A stretch of 37,707 nt of DNA from Streptomyces misionensis (GTDB lineage: Bacteria; Actinomycetota; Actinomycetes; Streptomycetales; Streptomycetaceae). The first letter of the stretch is position 1; each line of letters opens with the position of its first letter. Made by a program: the position numbers and the translations under genes. The notes below the pieces were generated by a model, which had not been told where the DNA came from, searched no databases, and saw only the letters and a program-made list of their open reading frames with translations. The stretch spans positions 1 through 37,707 of the forward strand of contig NZ_VOGW01000070.1 of assembly GCF_007896895.1 (NCBI RefSeq). Reading direction: 5' to 3'. Shown here in pieces: positions 22,380 through 30,096 of this stretch.

Positions 22380-23777
22380 TCACGCGGCGATCCGCTCGGC
22401 GCTGTCCGCCGTGATGCCCTTGGTCGAGGCGATCACATTCTTCAGCTTCTTGGACAGGGCCTCAAAGAACATGCTCAGCGGAAACTCGTCCGGAAGCACG
22501 TCGTCCACCAGCTTGCGCGGCGGGAGCGAGAGGTCGAGGGCTTCGGGGCCCTTGGCCCACTTGGAGCCGGGGTGCGGGGCGAGGTAGGTGGAGACCAGTT
22601 CGTAGCCGGCGAACCAGTGCACGAGCTTGGGGCGGTCGATGCCGTCCCGGTAGAGCTTCTCGATCTCGGCGCACAGCTGGTTGGTGACCTGCGGGGCGCG
22701 CTCCCAGTCGATGGAGAGCTTGTTGTCGGTCCAGCGCAGGACGTCGTGCTTGTGCAGGTAGGCGAAGAGCAGCTGGCCGCCGACGCCGTCGTAGTTGCGC
22801 ACGCGGTCGCCGGTGACGGGGAAGCGGAACATGCGGTCGAAGAGCACCGCGTACTGCACGTCACGGGCCTGCGGAAGGCCGTCCGCCTGGAGCTTGACGG
22901 CCTCCTTGAAGGCGGTGAGGTCGCAGCGCAGCTCCTCCAGCCCGTACATCCAGAACGGCTGGCGCTGCTTGATCATGAACGGGTCGAACGGCAGGTCGCC
23001 GTGGCTGTGGGTGCGGTCGTGCACCATGTCCCACAGCACGAAGGCCTCTTCGCAGCGCTTCTGGTCGTGCACCATCGCGGCGATGTCCTCGGGCAGCTCC
23101 AGGCCCAGGATGTCGACGGCGGCCTCGGTGACCCGGCGGAAGCGGGCGGCCTCGCGGTCGCAGAAGATGCCACCCCAGGAGAATCGTTCCGGCGCCTCAC
23201 GGACGGCGATGGTCTCCGGGAAGAGGACGGCGGAGTTGGTGTCGTAGCCCGCGGTGAAGTCCTCGAAGGCGATGCCGCAGTACAGCGGGTTGTCGTAGCG
23301 GGTGCGCTCCAGCTCGGCCAGCCAGTCGGGCCAGACCATGCGCAGCACCAGCGCCTCGAAGTTGCGGTCCGGGTTGCCGTTCTGCGTGTACATCGGGAAG
23401 ACGACCAGGTGCTGGAGGCCGTCGGCGCGGGTCGCGGCGGGGTTGAAGGCCAGCAGTGAGTCCAGGAAGTCCGGCACCTGGAAGCCGCCCTCGGCCCAGC
23501 GGCGCAGGTCCTTCACGAGGGCCTCGTGGTAGGCGGCGTCGTGCGGCACCAGCGGGGACAACCGCTCGACCGCGTCGACGACCCGGCGGACGGCGGCCTC
23601 GGCATCCGCCCGGGCGGGCGCGCCCTCGGCGGCGAAGTCGATCGAGCCGTCCTTCGACTGCCATGGCCGGATCTGTTCCACGGCATCCTTGAGCACGGGC
23701 CATGCGGGGTGCTCAACCACCCTGGTCTGCGAAGGAATCCGACCCTCCGCACCCGACTGCACAAGAATTTCCGTCAT
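22380..23777 (-). CDS. DUF6421-family protein
   Basis: A 465-residue soluble protein of unknown function, conserved in actinomycetes under the label DUF6421. It lacks a signal peptide and membrane spans. A striking segment, CEEAFVLWDMVHDRTHSHGD (about residues 242-261), packs Glu, Asp and three His into one probable helix; GLEELRCDLTAFKEAV follows near 280-294. Two acid/His-rich helices of this kind could bind a di-metal centre, but I cannot confirm it. GGAGGA lies 7 nt before the ATG. First gene of a coupled operon with an SDR and a threonine aldolase-like enzyme. Confidence 0.85.
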   Translation of the reverse strand: MTEILVQSGAEGRIPSQTRVVEHPAWPVLKDAVEQIRPWQSKDGSIDFAAEGAPARADAEAAVRRVVDAVERLSPLVPHDAAYHEALVKDLRRWAEGGFQVPDFLDSLLAFNPAATRADGLQHLVVFPMYTQNGNPDRNFEALVLRMVWPDWLAELERTRYDNPLYCGIAFEDFTAGYDTNSAVLFPETIAVREAPERFSWGGIFCDREAARFRRVTEAAVDILGLELPEDIAAMVHDQKRCEEAFVLWDMVHDRTHSHGDLPFDPFMIKQRQPFWMYGLEELRCDLTAFKEAVKLQADGLPQARDVQYAVLFDRMFRFPVTGDRVRNYDGVGGQLLFAYLHKHDVLRWTDNKLSIDWERAPQVTNQLCAEIEKLYRDGIDRPKLVHWFAGYELVSTYLAPHPGSKWAKGPEALDLSLPPRKLVDDVLPDEFPLSMFFEALSKKLKNVIASTKGITADSAERIAA

Positions 23778-23812
23778 TTTCCATCCTCCACGGGAGAACC
23801 TCGCGTACGGAC

Positions 23813-23842
23813 ACCGTATGCATACCCCGATTCCCCCATCAA
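23813..23842 (-). promoter_or_regulatory. Candidate promoter of the DUF6421 operon
   Basis: On the minus strand, TTGATG (23837-23842), 18 bp, TACGGT (23813-23818), with a leader of about 30 nt. A perfect 10-bp palindrome, GTATGCATAC (23816-23825), overlaps the -10 box and could be a regulator site. The remaining gap up to 24174 (about 330 bp) shows only a CGCCC/GGGCG mini-hairpin near 23986 and a TAGGCT box (24088-24093, plus strand) that may serve the glycerophosphodiesterase gene. Confidence 0.5.
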
Positions 23843-24174
23843 GAGGAGGCGCAGGAGATTTTTCTGTCCAGTGACCCTATGGCCGACATTTTTCCTGCCG
23901 TAAACCGTGACGGCGCTCACTTCGAGCGCATGGACGGGAGGAGCGCCAGGGACGCGATCCGGACGGTCAAGGAGGCGGGGACTCGCCCACGGGCGGGTGA
24001 TGTCGTAGACGGGTACCGGCCAGTCGCCGCCCGGGGCGCGCCCCCGATCGCCCGCGCACATGCGGGTTCATCGCGGGTCGTGACCGTTAGGCTGCGAGCC
24101 TGCCCGCGCGGACGACGGCGTCCGCCCGTCGCCGCGCGCGTGCCGAGCCGCCGTCGACGGAAGCGAGTCGAACC

Positions 24175-24858
24175 TTGAACTTCCTTACCATCGGTCACCG
24201 CGGGGTCATGGGTGTGGAGCCCGAGAACACCCTCCGTTCCTTCGTCGCCGCGCAGCAAGCCGGCCTCGACCTGATCGAACTCGATCTGCATCTGAGCAAG
24301 GACGGCGCCCTGGTCGTCATGCACGACGCCGACGTGGACCGCACGACCGACGGCTCCGGGCCGATCGCCGAGAAGACCCTCGCCGAGCTGCGCGCGCTGG
24401 ACGCGGGGCGCGGGGAGCGGGTGCCGGTGTTCGAGGAGGTCCTGGACGCGGTGCCGACGCCGTTGCAGGCCGAGATCAAGGACGTGGCGGCGGCGCGGGC
24501 GCTGGCCGAGGTGATGCTGGAGCGCGACCTGGTCGCACGCGTGGAGGTGTCCTCGTTCCACGACGAGGCGGTCGCCGAGATCGCGCGGCTGGTGCCCGGT
24601 GTGCGCACCGCGCTGATCGCCGGGCGTTACGGCCCGGAGGTGGTGGAGCGCGCCGTCGCCGCGGGCGCGCCCACGGTCTGCCTCAACATCCGGCGGCTCA
24701 CCCTGGAGACCGTCGAGCACGCGCGCGCGGCCGGGCTGAGGATCATCGGCTGGGTGGTCAACACGCAGGAGCACCTGCGGCTGGTCCGCGCGCTCGAACT
24801 GGACGGGGCGACCACCGACTTCCCGGAGATCAAGCGCACGGGCAGGTTCACCGCGTAG
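24175..24858 (+). CDS. Glycerophosphodiester phosphodiesterase
   Basis: A 227-residue TIM-barrel GDPD. It begins NFLTIGHRGVMGVEPENTL with the catalytic His8-Arg9, then LIELDLHLSKDGALVVMHD (Glu35, Asp37, His50), QAEIKD, SSFHDEAV and WVVNTQEHL, the complete family pattern. It hydrolyses glycerophosphodiesters released from phospholipids to glycerol-3-phosphate. No signal peptide is seen, so it acts in the cytoplasm. The start is a TTG preceded by GGAAGCGAG, chosen because the first barrel strand begins immediately. It converges with the GNAT gene 15 bp downstream. Confidence 0.93.
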   Translation: MNFLTIGHRGVMGVEPENTLRSFVAAQQAGLDLIELDLHLSKDGALVVMHDADVDRTTDGSGPIAEKTLAELRALDAGRGERVPVFEEVLDAVPTPLQAEIKDVAAARALAEVMLERDLVARVEVSSFHDEAVAEIARLVPGVRTALIAGRYGPEVVERAVAAGAPTVCLNIRRLTLETVEHARAAGLRIIGWVVNTQEHLRLVRALELDGATTDFPEIKRTGRFTA

Positions 24859-24873
24859 GGGCCGGGGCGGGGC

Positions 24874-25413
24874 TCAGCCGAGCTTCTTGACCAGCAGCTC
24901 GAACCGGAGGTCGTCGCGCTGCGGGATGCCGAAGCGCTCGTCGCCGTACGGGAACGGGGACATCCGTCCCGTACGGCGGTACCCGCGGCGCTCGTACCAG
25001 GCGATCAGGTCCTCGCGTACGGAGATCACGGTCATGTGCATCTCGGCGACGCCCCAGGTCTCGCGTGCCTGCCGCTCGGCCTCGGCGATGACGGCCTTGC
25101 CGAGCCCGGCGCCCTGCTGGGTGGGGCTGACCGCGAACATGCCGAAGTACGCGTGCTCGCCGCGGTGTTCGAGCTGGCAGCAGGCGACGATGCGGCCGTC
25201 CCGCTCGACCGTGAGCAGCCGGCTGCCGGGCGACTTGATCACCTCGATGACGCCCTCGGGGTCGGTGCGCTGCCCCTCCAGGATGTCCGCCTCCGTGGTC
25301 CACCCGGCCCGGCTGTCGTCCCCGCGGTACGCCGACTGGATCAGCGCGACCAGCGCGTCCACGTCGGCGTCGGTGGCGTCTCGGAAGGTCAGGCCGGCGG
25401 CGGCGCTGTGCAT
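24874..25413 (-). CDS. GNAT-family N-acetyltransferase
   Basis: A 179-residue GNAT protein. It shows the N-terminal strand LTFRDATDADVDALVALI, the central sheet RIVACCQLEHRGEHAYFGMF, and the acetyl-CoA loop AVSPTQQGAGLGKAVIAEAE (Q-x-x-G-x-G/A), ending with LIAWYERRGYRRTGR and FELLVKKLG. The acceptor is unknown; related proteins acetylate small amines or protein N-termini. The ATG has GGGAG about 11 nt upstream. It is divergent from the VOC gene by 72 bp. Confidence 0.9.
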   Translation of the reverse strand: MHSAAAGLTFRDATDADVDALVALIQSAYRGDDSRAGWTTEADILEGQRTDPEGVIEVIKSPGSRLLTVERDGRIVACCQLEHRGEHAYFGMFAVSPTQQGAGLGKAVIAEAERQARETWGVAEMHMTVISVREDLIAWYERRGYRRTGRMSPFPYGDERFGIPQRDDLRFELLVKKLG

Positions 25414-25471
25414 GAGGGCGGTTCTCCCATCTCGGGCGTGGCTGAGCCAGGGACGAGGGTAACTGTGCCAC

Positions 25472-25477
25472 TAGGCT
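25472..25477 (+). promoter_or_regulatory. -10 box of the VOC gene
   Basis: TAGGCT ends 8 nt before the ATG at 25486, consistent with a leaderless or near-leaderless transcript. No Shine-Dalgarno is present. Confidence 0.45.
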
Positions 25478-25485
25478 CCGCGGGC

Positions 25486-25878
25486 ATGGTGCATGTGCTC
25501 AGCAGCCGGACACTCCTGCGACCCACCGACCCCGAACGCTCCCGCGTCTTCTACGGCGAGCTGCTGGGGCTGCCCGTCTACCGCGAGTTCGGCACGGGCC
25601 CGGACCGCGGCACCGTGTACTTCCTCGGCGGGGGGTTCCTGGAGGTGTCCGGCCGCGGGTCGGCCCCGCCGTCCCCGGACGTGGTGCTCTGGTTGCAGGT
25701 CGAGGACGTCCGGGCGGCGCACGAGGAGCTGGTGGCGAAGGGCGTCGGGATCACGCGCCCGCCGGTGCGGGAGCCGTGGGGCCTGGTCGAGATGTGGCTC
25801 GCCGATCCGGACGGCACGCGGATCGTCCTGGTGGAGGTGCCGGGTGACCATCCGCTGCGGTACCGGGCGGGGATCTGA
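25486..25878 (+). CDS. VOC-family (glyoxalase/bleomycin-resistance fold) protein
   Basis: A 130-residue vicinal-oxygen-chelate protein with two beta-alpha-beta-beta-beta modules: RTLLRPTDPERSRVFYGELL and FLEVSGRG in the first, LWLQVEDVRAAHEELVAKGV and WLADPDGTRIVLVEV in the second. Candidate metal ligands are sparse: the usual first His is replaced (SSRTLL), while Glu is present in LVEVPG. It may bind a small molecule without catalysing chelate chemistry. The function is unknown. Confidence 0.85.
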   Translation: MVHVLSSRTLLRPTDPERSRVFYGELLGLPVYREFGTGPDRGTVYFLGGGFLEVSGRGSAPPSPDVVLWLQVEDVRAAHEELVAKGVGITRPPVREPWGLVEMWLADPDGTRIVLVEVPGDHPLRYRAGI

Positions 25879-25881
25879 GGA

Positions 25882-25984
25882 CCGGAGGACCGGTCCGCGG
25901 GCCGGAGGGCCGGTCCGTGGGCCGGAGAGGACCGGTCCGTGTTGCCGGAGACCCGATCCGTGGGCCGGAGGGCCGGTCCGTGGC
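25882..25984 (+). repeat. Five tandem copies of a ~20-bp unit
   Basis: Units begin at 25882, 25902, 25922, 25945 and 25965, each close to CCGGAGGGCCGGTCCGTGGG (20 bp; the third is 23 bp). Copies 1 and 3 contain the palindrome GGACCGGTCC, and others GGCCGGTCC, so each could fold. The array starts 4 bp after the VOC stop and ends 86 bp before the stop of the converging MarR gene, so it may act in 3'-end formation. It has no spacers and is not a CRISPR. Confidence 0.75.
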
Positions 25985-26070
25985 GCCCGGCCGGGAGACC
26001 GGTGACGTGCCACGGCCGCATCCCCGGACGAAGGGGCCGGGCGACCGCACCCCGGGACACGGTCTCGCGC

Positions 26071-26622
26071 TCAGCCTCCGGCGCGCAGCGCGCCCATCCG
26101 GCCCTCCAGGCGCGTCAGCAATTCGCCCAGCAGCGCGGCGAGGTCGTCGCGGCCCGTCGGGGCCAGGACCGAGAGGACCGCGGTCTCGTAGGCGAGCTGT
26201 TCGGGGAGGATGCCGTCGACCAGGTCGCGGCCCGCGTCGGTGAGGCGGACATGGGCGACGCGGCGGTCGCGGGTGTCGCCGCGCCGCTCGACGAGGCCCC
26301 GCTCGGTCAGCTGCCTGATCCGCTTGGTGACGGCGGCCCCGGAGGAGAACGTCTCCCGGGCCAGCTCCCCCGGCGTCAGCTCGTGCCCGGTGCGCCGCAG
26401 CGCCCCGAGCAGGTCGAACTCGGGCCGGCTGAGCCCGGCCCGGCGCAGCGGCGCGTCCTCGGACTGCTGGAGCAGCGCGGCGCACCGGTTGATCCGCCCG
26501 ATGACCTCCATCGGCCCGGTGTCCAGGTCGGGGTGGACGGCCCGCCACTGCCGGACGACGGCGGCGACCGTGTCGGCCGTGGACGCCTCGTGCCGCGCTG
26601 GTGTGCCGTTCGTCGCCGTCAT
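26071..26622 (-). CDS. MarR-family transcriptional regulator
   Basis: A 183-residue winged-helix regulator. The HTH and wing are visible as LTPGELARETFSSGAAVTKR, IRQLTERGLVERRGD and TRDRRVAHVRLTDAGRDLV (about residues 80-135), flanked by dimerisation helices. The ATG overlaps the FUSC stop in an ATGA arrangement with GGAGGAC upstream, so the two genes are co-translated. It is likely to repress the operon through the AT-rich palindrome before the FUSC gene, with an aromatic or phenolic compound as a plausible inducer (inferred from family habits). Confidence 0.9.
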   Translation of the reverse strand: MTATNGTPARHEASTADTVAAVVRQWRAVHPDLDTGPMEVIGRINRCAALLQQSEDAPLRRAGLSRPEFDLLGALRRTGHELTPGELARETFSSGAAVTKRIRQLTERGLVERRGDTRDRRVAHVRLTDAGRDLVDGILPEQLAYETAVLSVLAPTGRDDLAALLGELLTRLEGRMGALRAGG

Positions 26623-28283
26623 GGCCGTATGTCCTCCGTCGTCGTGCCCGCGTCCTGCTGCCGCGGTGCGAGACCCTGGCGCCGCACCGTCGCCGCGAGC
26701 GTACGGTGTCCGGACTGTTCGACGAGCACGACCCGGTCCTCGGGCAGGGCGCGCTGCCACCACTCGCCGGACGCGGCGTCCGCGGTGGCGCGCAGGTCGA
26801 CGAGGGCGGCGGCGAGGCCACGGCGGGCGTCGTCCAGCGCGCGGGGTGCCGGGTGCGGCTCGGCGAGCAGCCGGGCGGCGTTCTCGCGGGCGCGTTCCGC
26901 CGTGGTCAGCGCGTCTTCCAGGCGGTCGCCCGCGCGGCGGTTGGTGACGGCGATCGCCGCGACGAGGCCGACCAGCGCGCCGATGAGGGTGTCCACGACC
27001 CGGTCGGTGACCAGCGTGGCCGGGTCCTGGAAGCGGGCGAACTCGGTGATGAGCAGCGCCATGGGGGTGACACAGACGGTGCCCAGCCAGTAGTTGCGGC
27101 CGATCAGCGCCTCCGCGCCGAAGTTGAGGGCCACGCAGCACAGCACCAGCGCCAGGGCGTTGAGGTGGGCGAGCGGGGCGAGGGCGGCGAAGGCGAGGAC
27201 GCCGAGGAGGTTGCCGACGACGCGCTGGACGCCCCGGCGCCAGGTGAGGGTGACGTTGGCCTGGTAGAGGGAGGCCGCGGTGACCAGGGCCCAGTAGGGG
27301 CGGCCCACACCGAGGGCGAGGGAGGCGTACCCGGCGAGGGCGCAGCCGATCGCGGTGCGCGCGGCGATGGGGGCGAGCGGCGCGAGGCGGTGGCGCAGCG
27401 AGGGGCGGGGCTGGGCCCGCTCGGTGTCCACGCCGAGGAGTTCGCCGGCGTCCTCGGCGGGGATGTCGAGGCGCAGGGTGCGGCGGCGGCCGCGCAGCTC
27501 GCCGGCCCAGGCGCGCAGCCGTGCGGGGTCGGCGTCGGCGGGGGCGGCGAGCGCGACCTCGGCGCGCACGAGGAGGCGTTCCAGGGCGCGCCGGGTGGGG
27601 TCCTGGCGTGCGCCCGCGGCGAGCAGCGACTGCCAGGCGGCGTGAATGGCGGCGGCACTCGCGGCTCGGGCCCGGGCGTGGCCGTCGCCGGTGCCGCGGG
27701 TGTCGGCGTAGGCGGCGGTGGCGTTCAGGGCCTGGGCGGTGGCGCGGCGCTCGGGGCCGTGCGGGCGCAGCAGTCCGGGCGCCATGCCGACCAGCCAGGA
27801 CCAGGCGCCGGTGGCGAGGGCCAGTCCGACGTGGCCGGGCACCTGGCCGAGGGTCTGCGGGGCGAACAGGGAGGCGGAGCTGATGAAGGTGAGGACCACG
27901 TTGGCCGGCGGGCCGACCCGGGTGGCGTCGCACAGGGTCTTCTGGACGGCCGCCAGCAGCGCGCCGACGGTCACGAGGATGACGGCGTCGTGGGTGAGGG
28001 ACGCCGTGACCAGGGCCGTCGCGACGCCGGCGACCATGCCGAGCACCACCCAGACCAGGGTCCGGGCGCGGGCCGCGTAAGGGCGGTTGTGGCCGTAGAG
28101 GGCGCACAGCGATCCGGCCATCGTGTACATCGCGAGGTCGAGTCGCCCGAGCGCCAGCAGGATCAGGTTGGGCGGGGCGACCGCGACGACCACGCTCAGC
28201 GCGGGCTTGAACCAGATGTCCGAGGGCCGCCCGAGGCGGAGCACCCCGGCGAGGGGGAGACGGAAGGGGGTCGCACTGCTCAT
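26619..28283 (-). CDS. FUSC-family membrane protein (putative aromatic-acid exporter)
   Basis: A 554-residue integral membrane protein. Two blocks of hydrophobic helices (about residues 25-170 and 305-445) flank a soluble helical region rich in Arg and Ala, followed by a cytoplasmic tail. Typical FUSC segments include ALVTAASLYQANVTLTWRRG and GRNYWLGTVCVTPMALLI. Relatives (AaeB, YccS and plant aluminium-activated transporters) export organic or aromatic acids. The ATG has no Shine-Dalgarno; a TAAATT box 6 nt upstream points to a leaderless message. It is co-translated with the MarR gene. Confidence 0.88.
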   Translation of the reverse strand: MSSATPFRLPLAGVLRLGRPSDIWFKPALSVVVAVAPPNLILLALGRLDLAMYTMAGSLCALYGHNRPYAARARTLVWVVLGMVAGVATALVTASLTHDAVILVTVGALLAAVQKTLCDATRVGPPANVVLTFISSASLFAPQTLGQVPGHVGLALATGAWSWLVGMAPGLLRPHGPERRATAQALNATAAYADTRGTGDGHARARAASAAAIHAAWQSLLAAGARQDPTRRALERLLVRAEVALAAPADADPARLRAWAGELRGRRRTLRLDIPAEDAGELLGVDTERAQPRPSLRHRLAPLAPIAARTAIGCALAGYASLALGVGRPYWALVTAASLYQANVTLTWRRGVQRVVGNLLGVLAFAALAPLAHLNALALVLCCVALNFGAEALIGRNYWLGTVCVTPMALLITEFARFQDPATLVTDRVVDTLIGALVGLVAAIAVTNRRAGDRLEDALTTAERARENAARLLAEPHPAPRALDDARRGLAAALVDLRATADAASGEWWQRALPEDRVVLVEQSGHRTLAATVRRQGLAPRQQDAGTTTEDIRP

Positions 28284-28289
28284 GCATCG

Positions 28290-28318
28290 AATTTAGCATG
28301 TGTTTTATCTGTAAAACA
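28290..28318 (-). promoter_or_regulatory. Leaderless promoter and MarR-type operator of the FUSC operon
   Basis: On the minus strand, TGTTTT (28313-28318), 17 bp, TAAATT (28290-28295), then 6 nt to the ATG. A perfect inverted repeat, TGTTTTA-N4-TAAAACA (28301-28318), fills the -35 to spacer region and stands out as AT-rich in this GC-rich DNA. Binding there by the operon's own MarR protein would block RNA polymerase. Confidence 0.7.
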
Positions 28319-28471
28319 TCTGGTGTGACCAGGGCCTCGCGGTCCGGCGCCCCGCACGTTCACCGGCCATGCCCCCGCCAGCGCTCCCCGTGTACACCCT
28401 TGCGCTCGTATGCGCCCCGCCCCCGCCTGGGCATCGCATCCTCGACCGACCGTCGAGCGGTGGAGGTGGAC

Positions 28472-29044
28472 GTGCACGGACCGGTGTCGGCTGCCTGGCT
28501 GCTGGTCGCGCTGTGCGCGGCGACCGGGGCCTCCTGCCTGCTGCGGCTGCGCAGCGGCGTCGACGAGCAGCGGCGCTCCGCGGGCGGCGAGGCGCTGATG
28601 GGCTTCGGCATGGCGGCGATGGCCGTGCCGGCGGCGGTGTTCTCACCGCCGCGGTGGGCCTGGCCGGTGTACGCGGCCGTCTTCGGGCTGGCGGCGCTGC
28701 GCGCGCTGTGGGCGATGCGCCGCGAGCGGCACCATCTGCACCATCTGGTGGGCACGGCGGCGATGGTCTACATGGCGGTGGCGATGGCCGCCGCCCCGCC
28801 GGCCGAGCACCACATGGACGGCATGGCGATGGCGGGCATGCCCGGCACCGGGGTGCCCCTGGTGACCGGCACCCTGCTGCTCTACTTCACGGGCTATGTG
28901 CTGCTGACCGGCGCCCGTCTGGTGCCGGCCGCCGCCACCGCGGGCGGTCCGGCGCCCGGGCGCTGGGGCGACCGCCCGGAACTGGCCCGCGCCTGCCGGC
29001 TGTCGATGGCGATCGGCATGATCGCGATGCTGCTGACGATGTGA
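28472..29044 (+). CDS. DUF5134-family multi-pass membrane protein
   Basis: A 190-residue membrane protein with about five hydrophobic segments. A cytosolic or extracellular loop carries a His cluster (RERHHLHHLVG, about residues 85-94), and the next loop is Met/His-rich (AEHHMDGMAMAGMPG, about 112-125), a pattern that often binds copper. DUF5134 genes are commonly next to M56 proteases, as here. The start is a GTG with GGAGG 5 nt upstream. The function is unknown; metal sensing or transport is inference. Confidence 0.75.
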   Translation: MHGPVSAAWLLVALCAATGASCLLRLRSGVDEQRRSAGGEALMGFGMAAMAVPAAVFSPPRWAWPVYAAVFGLAALRALWAMRRERHHLHHLVGTAAMVYMAVAMAAAPPAEHHMDGMAMAGMPGTGVPLVTGTLLLYFTGYVLLTGARLVPAAATAGGPAPGRWGDRPELARACRLSMAIGMIAMLLTM

Positions 29045-29115
29045 CGGGCGCCCGTGCGGCGTTGACTGCGTCACTTCGGCGTGAAGGACCGTACCGCCGG
29101 GCGGCCCGCCGCTCA

Positions 29116-29121
29116 TAGGGT
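29116..29121 (+). promoter_or_regulatory. Leaderless -10 box of the M56 protease gene
   Basis: TAGGGT ends 7 nt before the ATG at 29129; there is no Shine-Dalgarno. Confidence 0.5.
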
Positions 29122-29128
29122 GCTGCCC

Positions 29129-30064
29129 ATGATGGTCCCCGTGGCCCTGTTGCTGCTCGGCGCCCTGACCGCCGTCGTGGCCCCGCGTCTACTCGCCCGC
29201 GCCGACTGGCCGGACCGTGAACCGGTCGTCGCCCTCTGGGCGTGGCAGTGCGTGGTGGCGGCCGTACTGCTGTGCTGTGCGCTGTCGATGACGCTGAGCG
29301 CCGCGGCGGCCTGGCGGCCGGTGCGCGGGCAGGTGTTCGCGCGGGCCCCGCACGCGGTCGTGGACGCCTACGCCCTCGGCACGGCGAGCCCCTGGGCGGC
29401 GGCCACCGCGGTGCTGCTGGCCGGCGCGGGCCTGTGGAGCGCGGCCATGCTGGTGCGGGAGGTCGTACGGTCCCGGGCGCGGCGGCGCGCGCGGCGCGCC
29501 GAACTCCTCGTGCGGGCCCCGCTGTTGCCGGGCGAGAAGCCGGAGGGCGGCCGGCTGGTGGTGCTGGAGGGCGAACGTCCGGACGCCTGGTGGCTGCCTG
29601 GTGCGACGCCCCGGCTGGTCGTCACCACCGCCGCGTTGCGGCGCCTGAAGGGGCGGCAGCTGGACGCCCTGCTGGCGCACGAGAAGGGGCACGCGCAGGC
29701 CCGGCACGACTGGCTGCTGCACTGCTCGTCCGCGCTCGCGGACGGATTTCCCCAGGTGCCGGTGTTCGCCGCGTTCCGGGACGAGATGCACCGGCTGGTG
29801 GAGCTGGCCGCCGACGACATGGCCTCCCGGCGCTTCGGCCGGCTGACGACGGCGCTGGCGCTGGTCGAGCTCAACGAGGAACGCGGTGTGTTCGGGCCGT
29901 CCCCCACCCCCGAGGCGCATGTGCCGCAGCGGGTGCACCGCCTGCTGACCCCGCCCGACCGCCTCCCGGCCCTGCACCGGCTGCGCCTGACGGCGATCGC
30001 GGCGCTGGTGCCGGCGCTCCCGGTGCTGCTGACTCTGGTGCCGGGGCTGCGGGCGCTCGGCTGA
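29129..30064 (+). CDS. M56-family (BlaR1/HtpX-like) membrane metallopeptidase
   Basis: A 311-residue integral membrane zinc protease. Transmembrane segments occur near residues 3-23, 35-60, 88-108 and 287-306. The catalytic motif LLAHEKGHAQARHDW (HExxH at 184-188) is followed by VELAADDMASRRFG, whose Glu near 225 is the likely third ligand. There is no BlaR1-type penicillin-sensing domain. In actinomycetes such proteases often pair with BlaI-type repressors, but none is in this window. A second ATG directly follows the first. The message appears leaderless. The DUF5134 gene ends 84 bp upstream. Confidence 0.9.
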   Translation: MMVPVALLLLGALTAVVAPRLLARADWPDREPVVALWAWQCVVAAVLLCCALSMTLSAAAAWRPVRGQVFARAPHAVVDAYALGTASPWAAATAVLLAGAGLWSAAMLVREVVRSRARRRARRAELLVRAPLLPGEKPEGGRLVVLEGERPDAWWLPGATPRLVVTTAALRRLKGRQLDALLAHEKGHAQARHDWLLHCSSALADGFPQVPVFAAFRDEMHRLVELAADDMASRRFGRLTTALALVELNEERGVFGPSPTPEAHVPQRVHRLLTPPDRLPALHRLRLTAIAALVPALPVLLTLVPGLRALG

Positions 30065-30089
30065 CGCACGGTCAGCTTCCCTATAGGGT
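30061..30089 (+). promoter_or_regulatory. Promoter of the HAD hydrolase gene
   Basis: CTGACG (30061-30066), 17 bp, TAGGGT (30084-30089), then 7 nt to the ATG: a leaderless arrangement. The -35 box begins on the last bases of the M56 gene. Confidence 0.55.
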
Positions 30090-30096
30090 CCGGCCC

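Noticed and set aside
25882..25984. CRISPR array
   Set aside because: Repeats are contiguous and about 20 bp, without unique spacers or cas genes.
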